A stretch of DNA of 14,181 bases from assembly GCA_035318985.1 (NCBI GenBank), contig DATHDP010000054.1:1-14181 (forward strand), given 5' to 3'. The first letter of the stretch is position 1. The number at the start of each line of letters is the position of its first letter. The notes under the pieces are model-generated. The model was given only the letters and a program-made list of their open reading frames with translations, was not told where the DNA came from and searched no databases. The position numbers and the translations under genes were made by a program. Below, one piece after another: positions 9,601-14,181 of this stretch. Source of the DNA: VBAS01 sp035318985. Lineage in GTDB: Bacteria; Bacteroidota; Bacteroidia; Chitinophagales; Chitinophagaceae.

Positions 9601-10933
9601 GCCTGGTTATCTTGACAGCACAAAATTTTTAGGACAGAACTGGAAAAGCATGCAGCCCGGCTTTGATTTTATTTTAGGTTATCAGCCTGATACAAATTGG
9701 GTAAACCAAAAAGGAATGGAAGGGGTTTTATCAAAAGATCCGCGTTTCAATTCATTATTTCTGCAACGTTACGATCAACGGCTAAATCTTACAGCATTGG
9801 TTTCACCAATAAGAGATCTTACCATTGATCTTAATATGGATAAAACATTTACTAAAAACTATTCTGATCTGTTTAAGGACACCACGTTAACTGGTATAGA
9901 AATCCCTAAAAGAGTGAACCCATATTCCCTTGGAGGGTTTAGTATCAGTTACATTTCTTATCAAACATTATTTAAGAAGTTTGATCCGAATATTGTATCC
10001 GAAACATTCAGACAGTTTGAAAATAACAGGCTTGTTATTTCCGAGAAGCTTGATAAGGAAAATCCATATTCAAGTCACACCCCTGGCCCTGATGGTTATT
10101 ACCAGGGTTATGGCAGGTATGCACAAGATGTACTTATTCCTGCTTTTATTTCTGCATATACTAACAAAGACCCTTTAAGTATTTCGTTGGTGAAGAATTC
10201 AAATCCGAAAACGAGTGCAAACCCATTCAGCGGTTTAAAAGCAAAACCAAATTGGAATATTACATACAATGCAACTAGCATAAAAGGTCTTGAAAAGACA
10301 TTTACCAATTTGATGATACGTCACGGATATCGCAGCACATTAAGTATGAATAGTTATAATTCAGCGTTATTCTTCCAGGATCCTTTCCACTATGGATACC
10401 CGTCATTTGTTGATCCGCTTACGAATAATTTTGTTCCCTACTTCTTAGTTCCCAATATTACGATCACTGAAGAATTCAGCCCGTTGTTTGGACTTGATAT
10501 GACATTTACTAACCGTCTTACTGCAAGGATGGAATATCGGAAAACAAGACAATTAAGTTTGAGTCTTATTGACTACCAATTGGCAGAGAATCATTCTACA
10601 GAATTAACGATTGGCGCTGACTGGATAGTTAGAGGCATGCCACTAATCAAAAAAATAGGTAAGCTGAAATTGGATAATGATGTTACATTCAAACTGGATT
10701 TCAGTATCCGGGATGATGCTACTGCAAATAGCAAACTGGATCAGCATACATCTTTCGGTACAGCAGGACAAAAGGTCATCAATATTAATCCAACAATAGA
10801 TTACGTTGTTAATAGCCGTATAAGAGCTACATTCTATTTCCAGCAGCAAAGAACGATCCCTAAGATCGCCACTACAGCGCCAATCACAAACACAAGAGCA
10901 GGTGTGCAATTGACGGTGTCATTGGCGCAATAA
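3692..10933 (+). CDS. sprA: T9SS outer-membrane translocon SprA
   Basis: One uninterrupted frame of 2413 codons (about 270 kDa), the typical size of SprA/Sov. SprA is the giant beta-barrel in the outer membrane through which T9SS cargo exits, and it is needed for gliding in motile species. The start is TTG at 3692: the only upstream in-frame codons (back to the stop at 3656) contain no ATG or GTG, and the next ATG is near residue 98, after the signal peptide. Residues 1-27 are a clear Sec signal (hydrophobic 11-23, likely cleavage after VNA27). SprA_N-like sequence follows at about 190-290 (INYNTLANFNFENQLKLDY region). The characteristic IYLDDFEGTR lies at 820-829, and a WYLFRIPVNQF...FTGFEDT segment at about 1215-1270. 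The rest is rich in alternating, aromatic-containing barrel strands, ending in GVQLTVSLAQ. A low-complexity insert at about 1882-1935 combines an Asn/Gln/Pro linker with a basic repeat. No frameshift is seen. Confidence 0.95.
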   Translation: MNPKLTTIFRTLVAAVVFAFIAIKVNASPFPWVNYIYFPGDTIRPTEPDRYGDPYTYPNRNPFNLKDTGFIKRNIEYDPATKQYYIIEKIGDHYYRTPMSFSMKEFMDLKGKEDEKEYFKTRASLLSNLNRRTYKPKPNFVSDWVNRIVGNGKIEIKPTGFVALTMGYQGQTINNPTLPERSRKNGGLDFDMNSQFQVDASIGDKLKLPINYNTLANFNFENQLKLDYQGKDDEVLKEFQAGNTSFTSKGTLIPGAQSLFGLKTQLQFGKLFVTTVFANQRSQRQTLGLQGGSATQSFTYKADEYEENRHFLMSQFFRNNYNNAMKDLPVVNSLIQVLRIEVWVTNRTGATTDTRDVVALMDLGEGQPYGPWGGIGNFPPRNDANTLYSSLLSTPGARSSSSVTSVLSGAGLQPVQDFEKTFARKLLPQDYYFNPQIGFISLNQQLQPDEVLGVAFQYTYNGKVFQVGEFSTDVPPDSSGTTNPVLFLKLLKATSQRTNLPIWELMMKNVYSVGFGQLERSDFHLDVLYEEPSFGEKRYLPPADVTDPYKGQPLISLLNLDRLNNQNDPQPDGVFDFVEGYTVISSQSRIIFPVLEPFGRDLEYVYKGPDSLQQRQKYLFYPLYDTIKAIAQTYANLNRFKFVGKSKSGLGNSEYQLGFNIPRGSVTVSAGGQQLRENVDYEVNYDLGSLKIINQAIINAGIPVTIQSENQATYGQQNRSYFALRLDYLASKKLTLGATMVRLSERPFFIKQNYGDDPIRNIMYGVDFDYQNDIPRLSRWLDKLPFYSTKAMSSIRAYGEAAFLDPGHAKQIGKGNEGAIYLDDFEGTRSSIDLRFPLISWTMSSTPQKAVDANGNILFPEAQLSNNLAYGYNRAKLAWYNIEQVLQELNNSNNPLKGNADELSKPETRQVYSTEIFPNKTNDFGQSLINTFDMAFYPKEKGPYNFEYRNTRVNANGNLLNPKQAWGGLMRNLDQTDFETGNIEFIEFWLQDPFVSKPTSTGGQLYFNLGNISEDVLRDGRRSYENGFPTLKNPAIPVDTNTVWGRVPSNPIQVTNAFSNDPDDRPYQDVGYDGLTDSLERTKQAAYLANLQANFGINSPIYKKAIADPSDDNFRNYRDPLYDQQHTGILGRYKEVNSPHGNSPISDNNTEFINAFTLYPDQEELNRDNTLNEVEEYFQYRVDLKPFMTAGSNFITDVREVPITPVNGQSRTEHWYLFRIPVNQFQNKVGNIPDFKSIRFIRMFLTGFEDTVVCRFAKLELIRNQWRRFSYEVDTTGIFKKLPANDPVKVDVLAVNVEENDQRQPIPYKQPPGIERQQQLSNNNVPLLLNEQSLSLKFNNLTQKESRGVFKTLSYDLRQYGKLDMFVHAENGFPGEFIKDKDLNAVIRIGNDFATNYYEIRVPLKITKWGTTDSLGIWPEENNLALDLQELVRLKTRRNRAGVTPAQYYSETIGDRKFAIIGNPNLGEVKGIFLGIENLKFEPITAEIWFNELRLSHLNEKGGWAAIGRLDIIGADLLNINATIGARSTGFGTLEQKVNERSKEDYAQFDISANIDAGKLLPRNFGMQIPIYAGISHNSSTPEFDPYDLDIRLKDKLKASPKEDQDSIKSAAIDETTIKTITLTNVKKLKLNNKKPRFWDISNLDFNYSFTKINRKNPLIDLDEIKRTRGAISYNYAPRPKYFEPFKNLIKSNSKWLSFIKDFNLNYSPTQISFRGDVFRQFGALQPKNVGGGPYKIPESYDKYFTFDRYYIVRWDLSRSISLDYNAINNARVDEPYGRIDTKEKKETVRKNFFDGGRNTHFHQDATFTYNFPTIKFPVIDWTSLRASYKADYDWIGASLLAKGLGNIITNGKTTNLNADLGFEQLYNKSRFLRAVYSNTPAAAQQNNNPPSNNPTNTKKGNKIEKTDSLTRKEARKLRKLQRKEERKLRKAQKQNSLPTVNGIVKGAAKLVTSLKRVGIQYTETAGTSLPGYLDSTKFLGQNWKSMQPGFDFILGYQPDTNWVNQKGMEGVLSKDPRFNSLFLQRYDQRLNLTALVSPIRDLTIDLNMDKTFTKNYSDLFKDTTLTGIEIPKRVNPYSLGGFSISYISYQTLFKKFDPNIVSETFRQFENNRLVISEKLDKENPYSSHTPGPDGYYQGYGRYAQDVLIPAFISAYTNKDPLSISLVKNSNPKTSANPFSGLKAKPNWNITYNATSIKGLEKTFTNLMIRHGYRSTLSMNSYNSALFFQDPFHYGYPSFVDPLTNNFVPYFLVPNITITEEFSPLFGLDMTFTNRLTARMEYRKTRQLSLSLIDYQLAENHSTELTIGADWIVRGMPLIKKIGKLKLDNDVTFKLDFSIRDDATANSKLDQHTSFGTAGQKVININPTIDYVVNSRIRATFYFQQQRTIPKIATTAPITNTRAGVQLTVSLAQ
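9425..9490 (+). repeat. Basic 11-residue tandem repeat within SprA
   Basis: Two adjacent 33-base units encode RKEARKLRKLQ (residues 1912-1922) and RKEERKLRKAQ (1923-1933), identical at 9 of 11 positions. They follow an N/Q/P-rich linker (about 1882-1903). The segment is predicted to form a highly charged, lysine/arginine-rich helix and is probably a loop or insert between barrel strands. The two units have diverged at DNA level more than at protein level. Confidence 0.7.
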
Positions 10934-11161
10934 ACATAGAACCACGATTTGTAAGATTAGAAACGGATTAGAAGGAAATATGGATATACAACCTTAGAGG
11001 ATCATTCTGTAGAATGAATAATATATTAACCAGGTAAAGAATAAAACTTCACGGAAATAAAAGTGCGAGGATAAATTTGTTATTGAACATCCAATTCAAT
11101 CGAATTGTCAATAGAGAATTATTTCCTTTTAATCCAAATAAAAATCTTGTAAATCGCGGTT

Positions 11162-11635
11162 CTATTTGACTTTCTTAAACATCATCACATAACCGCAGAG
11201 GTTTTTCTTCTTTTGTTTGTTTACCTGTACAGGTTTCATCATGTGGAATTCGGAGAACTGGGGTTGATATTCGTAAGAGATTATATTGCCGTCAATGTCA
11301 CCCCATTTTTTTTGTTTGAAAACGACTTGCTTTTCACTCCAGTCGAACATGCGAACTTCATAAAGACGGCTTGTGTACTCACCAATAAAAACAAATTGAT
11401 AAAGGCTTCCTTGTGTCAATGGAACGATCACCGGCATTTCATATTCACTTTCCATAGTGATGGAAGCTTCTTTCAACAGCATAAAGCCATCATCAGAATA
11501 TAATTTTTTGAGACTGTCAACCTGGTGAGCGATCAGCTGATCATTACAAGCTTGCGCTTTGATCACATTTGATTGTGAATTGGCAGAGAGGATACTTAGT
11601 GTTAGTGTAAGTAAAACCAGGTAGGGCTTTTTCAT
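11162..11635 (-). CDS. Small secreted protein of unknown function
   Basis: 157 codons from ATG at 11635 to TAG at 11162. An in-frame ATG at 11671 would add 12 residues, but the start at 11635 places a textbook signal peptide at the very N-terminus (MKKPYLVLLTLTLSILSANS, likely cleaved near residue 20), so I prefer it. The mature protein has two cysteines, C30 and C147, near its two ends, which suggests a single disulfide closing the domain in the periplasm or outside. The middle (about 65-125) looks beta-rich with aromatic residues (SLYQFVFIGEYTSRLYEVRMFDW), and the end is basic (QVNKQKKKNLCGYVMMFKKVK). I do not recognise the family. It is convergent with sprA across 228 bases and lies 238 bases after the end of the dehydrogenase gene on the same strand. 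I see no good promoter box or terminator in either gap. Confidence 0.65.
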   Translation of the reverse strand: MKKPYLVLLTLTLSILSANSQSNVIKAQACNDQLIAHQVDSLKKLYSDDGFMLLKEASITMESEYEMPVIVPLTQGSLYQFVFIGEYTSRLYEVRMFDWSEKQVVFKQKKWGDIDGNIISYEYQPQFSEFHMMKPVQVNKQKKKNLCGYVMMFKKVK

Positions 11636-11873
11636 AAGGGTTCTTATAAGGTATTGAAATGATAGCGACATAAAAATAGATTCTATTATCCTGTGTTCTA
11701 AATTTTTAATTAATAATATTCAATACCGGGTATAAATTACAAGATGAACTACGCAAGTTTAATGAAACGAAATAAGGAAAAGTAACAGGTACTTAAGTAA
11801 GGAGGCGGGACTTGTAATGGTAAAACTACGAAATTGATTAATCTAGCTGAAAAAATGTTGAATGCAGTCAAAC

Positions 11874-12629
11874 TTATTTTCGATTGAAGTAGATCGCATT
11901 GGCCTGTTGTGTACAAGTCAGGACAAGATCATTTATACAAACATGCGAAGGCAACGTAGTACAATAATAGATCACATCAGCTACATCTTCTGCTGTAAGT
12001 GGAGTAAGGCCATCATATATATTCTTTGCAGTGATTTCATCACCTTTAAACCGAACAAGCGAGAATTCTGTTTCTGCAGCGCCGGGGTGTATAGCAGTAA
12101 CCTTGATTCCATGTCTCAAAAGATCGACCCGCATCGATTGTGAAAGAATATCAACTGCCGCTTTGGTGGCGCAATACACATTTCCTTTTTCATAAACATC
12201 TCTTGCCACGGAACCCAGATTAATAATATGAGGCGATGGACTTTTTTTAAGAAATGGCAATAATGCTTTTGTTGAATAGATCAATCCTTTCACATTCGTG
12301 TCGATCATCGTGTCCCAATCATCAATATCCGCTTCATCAAAATAATCTCTGCCAAGTGCAAGACCTGCATTGTTTATCAAAATATCTATATGCTGCCATT
12401 CGCCGGGAATATTTTTAACTGCTTCAAATACTTCATTCCTGTTTCGTACGTCAAAAACAGAAACGAGAATTGCCGTATTGTATTTTTTTTCAAGATGATC
12501 TTTTAATTCAAGAAGCCTGTCTTCACGACGCCCATTAATAATTACATCATACCCATGACAAGCAAATTTTTCCGCACATGCCTTTCCAAATCCTGATGAA
12601 GCGCCAGTAATAAAAACAATTTTAGACAT
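11874..12629 (-). CDS. Short-chain dehydrogenase/reductase, YdfG-like
   Basis: 251 codons, the classical SDR length. The enzyme is cytoplasmic and NAD(P)-dependent. All the marks of the classical family are present: cofactor loop TGASSGFG (8-15), NNAG (86-89), N112 in TNVKG, catalytic S140 in LGSVA, Y152 and K156 in the YxxxK motif (YCATK), and PG at 182-183. Arginines just after the second strand (NGRRED, 32-37) favour NADP(H). Overall sequence and C-terminal region are most like the YdfG group, which oxidises 3-hydroxy acids such as L-allo-threonine or serine and also reduces malonic semialdehyde in E. coli. The actual substrate here is not determinable. It starts 98 bases after the upstream gene on the same strand, and a good promoter match lies in that gap, so it is probably transcribed on its own. 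Confidence 0.9.
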   Translation of the reverse strand: MSKIVFITGASSGFGKACAEKFACHGYDVIINGRREDRLLELKDHLEKKYNTAILVSVFDVRNRNEVFEAVKNIPGEWQHIDILINNAGLALGRDYFDEADIDDWDTMIDTNVKGLIYSTKALLPFLKKSPSPHIINLGSVARDVYEKGNVYCATKAAVDILSQSMRVDLLRHGIKVTAIHPGAAETEFSLVRFKGDEITAKNIYDGLTPLTAEDVADVIYYCTTLPSHVCINDLVLTCTQQANAIYFNRK

Positions 12630-12669
12630 AGTAATTTTTGATTTCAGATTTTCGGTTGCAGCTTTATAT

Positions 12670-12698
12670 CAAATATATTTCTGCCCTTACAAAGCAAA
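12670..12698 (-). promoter_or_regulatory. Candidate promoter of the SDR gene
   Basis: On the minus strand TTTG (12698-12695), a 17-base spacer and TATATTTG (12677-12670) match the Bacteroidota promoter pattern TTTG/TTG-N17-23-TAnnTTTG perfectly. The -7 box ends 40 bases before the ATG, giving a leader of roughly 35 bases. This is the best two-element promoter match I found in the window. Confidence 0.5.
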
Positions 12699-12727
12699 TC
12701 TAAAATCTGCAATTTGCAATCTAAAAT
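12694..12727. repeat. Short direct repeat between the repeat-protein gene and the SDR gene
   Basis: GCAAATCTAAAAT (12694-12706) recurs as GCAATCTAAAAT (12716-12727) with one A lost. The second copy abuts the stop codon of the upstream minus-strand gene, and the first copy contains the -33 box of the SDR promoter. The whole 98-base gap is AT-rich and loosely repetitive (related GATTTCAGATTTTC at 12638-12651). No convincing hairpin terminator is seen here. Confidence 0.45.
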
Positions 12728-14181
12728 TTAGCGGATAAGTGTTGAGGTTCCTTTTTGGAAAATTGGCTTGCCGGTATAGTCAACCGCTTTTACCATCCAA
12801 ACAAAAGTATTCGATGTTTGAGGCTTACCCCCGATCTGGCCATCCCATCCTTTGCCATTTATAGTAGTGGTGAAAACAAGCTGGCCCCAACGATTATATA
12901 CGCTGAAATATTCGATGCGTTCAACCCCTACGGCAATTGGTTTTAAAACATCATTTAGCCCGTCGCCGTTAGGTGTAAAGCCGGAAGGAACAAATATCTG
13001 GGGATTGGTACGAAAGATCTTTACAAGTACTGATGCGGAATCAAGACAACCCAGCATGTCGGTTACATAAACTTTATATCGAATGCTGTCTATACTGGAA
13101 TTGATCTTAGCAACCGGATTTGAAACGGAAGTATTATTTAAATAGTCAGATGGTATCCATGAAAAATTCTCACCACCACTTGCATGTAATTGCAAAGGCT
13201 GACCGAAAACTATCATCGTGTCTCTGCCCGCAGATGCCTGTACTTTGGGACGAACAGTTACTGTCACAGTATCATATCCTGGCTTGGGACATCCTAAGGT
13301 ATCAGTTGCTGTTAAAATATATTTTGTTGTCAAAGCAGGATGGGCTATCGGATTTAAAATATTTGGATTATTAAGAGAGCCCTGTGGTCTCCAATAATAA
13401 TTACTTGCTTTCACTATTCCGTTCAATTGAACCGATGTGTTATAACAAATACTGACATCGGGTCCGGCGTTTACTGCAGGATATGGAGTAACAAAAACTC
13501 TCACATCATCTGTTGCAGAACAACCACCAATCCTTGCAGTGAGCTGGTACGTTGTAGCAACAGGAGGATTCGCAACAGGGTTAAGTATATTCGGATTATT
13601 GAGATTCAAAGTTGGGACCCAGGAAAATTGTAATCCATTCGTGGTTGCGCCTAATTGTACTCCATCACCTTTGCAGAAAGTGGTGTCTGTCCTTGTAGAA
13701 AGTGTTACATGATCAACCACTCTTACTCTTATTGAGTCGTTATTAATGCAACCATTATCATCTAATTGCACTTTATACCACGTCGTTGTTTTAGGATAAA
13801 CAAGTGGGTTAGCAGTGTTTGCTGAAATAATATTATAATTCGGCGTCCATGAAAAAACACCGGAACCCGAAGCGCCTAATTGAAGGGTATCTACAATACA
13901 GATCAGTGTATCTCTGAATGGAAGTGTTATAGGTGGTTTATCAATAATGGTAATATCTTTTGTTACCGTGTCAATACAACCTTTACTGCTTTGAACAATC
14001 AATTGTACATTCTTTATGCCAATAGCGGGATAAGTATAAACAGGGTTTCGCAAACGAGATGTGTCATTGCTCGCCGTTAATTCTCCAAAGTTCCATTGCC
14101 ACGCATTTACTGCACCATAGACAGTTGTAGTAGCATCTGTAAACGAAGTTGGTTTAGTAACACAAATGCCCGATGAAATGA
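12728..14181 (-). CDS. PKD/Ig-like repeat surface protein with T9SS type B sorting domain, N-terminus missing
   Basis: The frame is open from the right edge to TAA at 12728, giving 483 visible residues; the start lies outside the window. (A TTG at 14053 is internal, since the frame continues as plausible PKD sequence, NAWQWNFGELTASNDT.) Visible order: a PKD domain (about 1-78, ending YTYPAIGIKNVQLIVQSSKGCIDTVT), four Ig-like repeats of 70-77 residues (about 85-388), then a gliding-motility-associated/CHU_C C-terminal domain (about 393-483). The last has the hallmark FVPSGFTPNGDGLND, NRWGQLVF, GWDG and a final KGTSTLIR. Such type B domains direct the protein through the T9SS and keep it at the cell surface or release it, with other Por/Spr proteins. 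The cargo is probably a large extracellular adhesin or matrix-type protein; no catalytic domain is visible, but one could lie in the missing part. Confidence 0.9.
   Translation of the reverse strand, partial: ISSGICVTKPTSFTDATTTVYGAVNAWQWNFGELTASNDTSRLRNPVYTYPAIGIKNVQLIVQSSKGCIDTVTKDITIIDKPPITLPFRDTLICIVDTLQLGASGSGVFSWTPNYNIISANTANPLVYPKTTTWYKVQLDDNGCINNDSIRVRVVDHVTLSTRTDTTFCKGDGVQLGATTNGLQFSWVPTLNLNNPNILNPVANPPVATTYQLTARIGGCSATDDVRVFVTPYPAVNAGPDVSICYNTSVQLNGIVKASNYYWRPQGSLNNPNILNPIAHPALTTKYILTATDTLGCPKPGYDTVTVTVRPKVQASAGRDTMIVFGQPLQLHASGGENFSWIPSDYLNNTSVSNPVAKINSSIDSIRYKVYVTDMLGCLDSASVLVKIFRTNPQIFVPSGFTPNGDGLNDVLKPIAVGVERIEYFSVYNRWGQLVFTTTINGKGWDGQIGGKPQTSNTFVWMVKAVDYTGKPIFQKGTSTLIR
13016..13927 (-). 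repeat. Four tandem Ig-like repeats in the surface protein
   Basis: Units lie at about 13718-13927, 13490-13708, 13250-13480 and 13016-13243. Each follows the plan D-T-x-x-C, V/L-QL-x-A/G, F/Y-x-W-x-P, LNNPNILNP-like asparagine turn, TT-x-Y-x-L/V, GC, and a closing V-x-V strand. The second and third share an exact LNNPNILNP motif. The fourth unit has lost the first cysteine (TMIVFG instead of TxICxG) and has a more divergent turn (LNNTSVSNP). Most copies thus keep two cysteines that could pair within the unit. Confidence 0.8.

Noticed and set aside
11002..11017. Near-perfect palindrome TCATTCT-GT-AGAATGA, a possible sprA terminator
   Set aside because: The stem is AT-rich, the 2-base loop is too small for a hairpin, and no T-run follows. 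It might be an operator, but nothing supports that. A second weak hairpin at 11092-11107 (6 base pairs) has the same problem.
11072..11079. Perfect TAnnTTTG box (TAAATTTG) on the plus strand after sprA
   Set aside because: No TTG at the -33 spacing and no plus-strand gene follows; the next gene runs the other way. A small RNA cannot be supported from sequence alone.
11636..11671. Longer version of the small secreted protein starting at 11671
   Set aside because: It would put 12 residues ahead of the signal peptide; the internal ATG at 11635 gives a normal signal sequence.
11636..11873. Gap between the secreted protein and the SDR gene examined for genes or sites
   Set aside because: AT-rich, with no credible ORF, no two-part promoter and no hairpin with a T-run on either strand.
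14051..14053. TTG as start of the repeat protein
   Set aside because: Upstream codons to the window edge have no stop and encode a PKD-like segment (AWQWNFGELTASNDT), so the gene is cut by the edge.

Overview
The window looks like a chromosomal segment from a member of the Bacteroidota, most likely the Chitinophagaceae or a close relative. Three things point there: an intact sprA (outer-membrane translocon of the type IX secretion system, T9SS), a large adhesin-like protein ending in a gliding-motility/CHU_C type C-terminal sorting domain (a T9SS cargo tag), and AT-rich leaders without Shine-Dalgarno sequences but with TAnnTTTG-like -7 boxes. The family-level placement is inference; no rRNA or other marker is present.

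Layout. Positions 1-1082 (+): 3' part of a PAP2/vanadium-dependent haloperoxidase-like gene, cut by the window edge. 1156-1683 (+): a small lipoprotein of unknown function, closed by a strong hairpin terminator at 1742-1782. Just after it, 1805-1846 resembles the last 15 codons of the haloperoxidase gene and may be the stump of a lost duplicate. 1911-2903 (-): fabH, with its own terminator. fabH is divergent from ruvA (3061-3645, +), which is followed after 46 bases by sprA (3692-10933, +), a 2413-residue giant that fills half the window. After a 228-base gap the strand switches. Three genes then run on the minus strand: a small secreted protein of unknown function (11162-11635), a short-chain dehydrogenase of the YdfG-like type (11874-12629), and the C-terminal part of a PKD/Ig-like repeat protein with a type B sorting domain (12728-14181, cut by the window edge).

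How the genes relate. FabH (fatty-acid initiation) and RuvA (Holliday-junction binding) are core housekeeping functions. SprA is the outer-membrane pore through which T9SS cargo leaves the cell, and the repeat protein at the right end carries the kind of tail that such machinery recognises, so the two are functionally linked although not in one operon. The small lipoprotein and the secreted 157-residue protein are envelope proteins by their signal sequences.

I see no CRISPR array, phage gene, transposase, tRNA, rRNA or defence cassette. I did not find a convincing undescribed multi-gene system. The more interesting points are local: the haloperoxidase tail duplicate, the altered haloperoxidase signature, the TTG start of sprA, and a basic 11-residue tandem repeat inside SprA.
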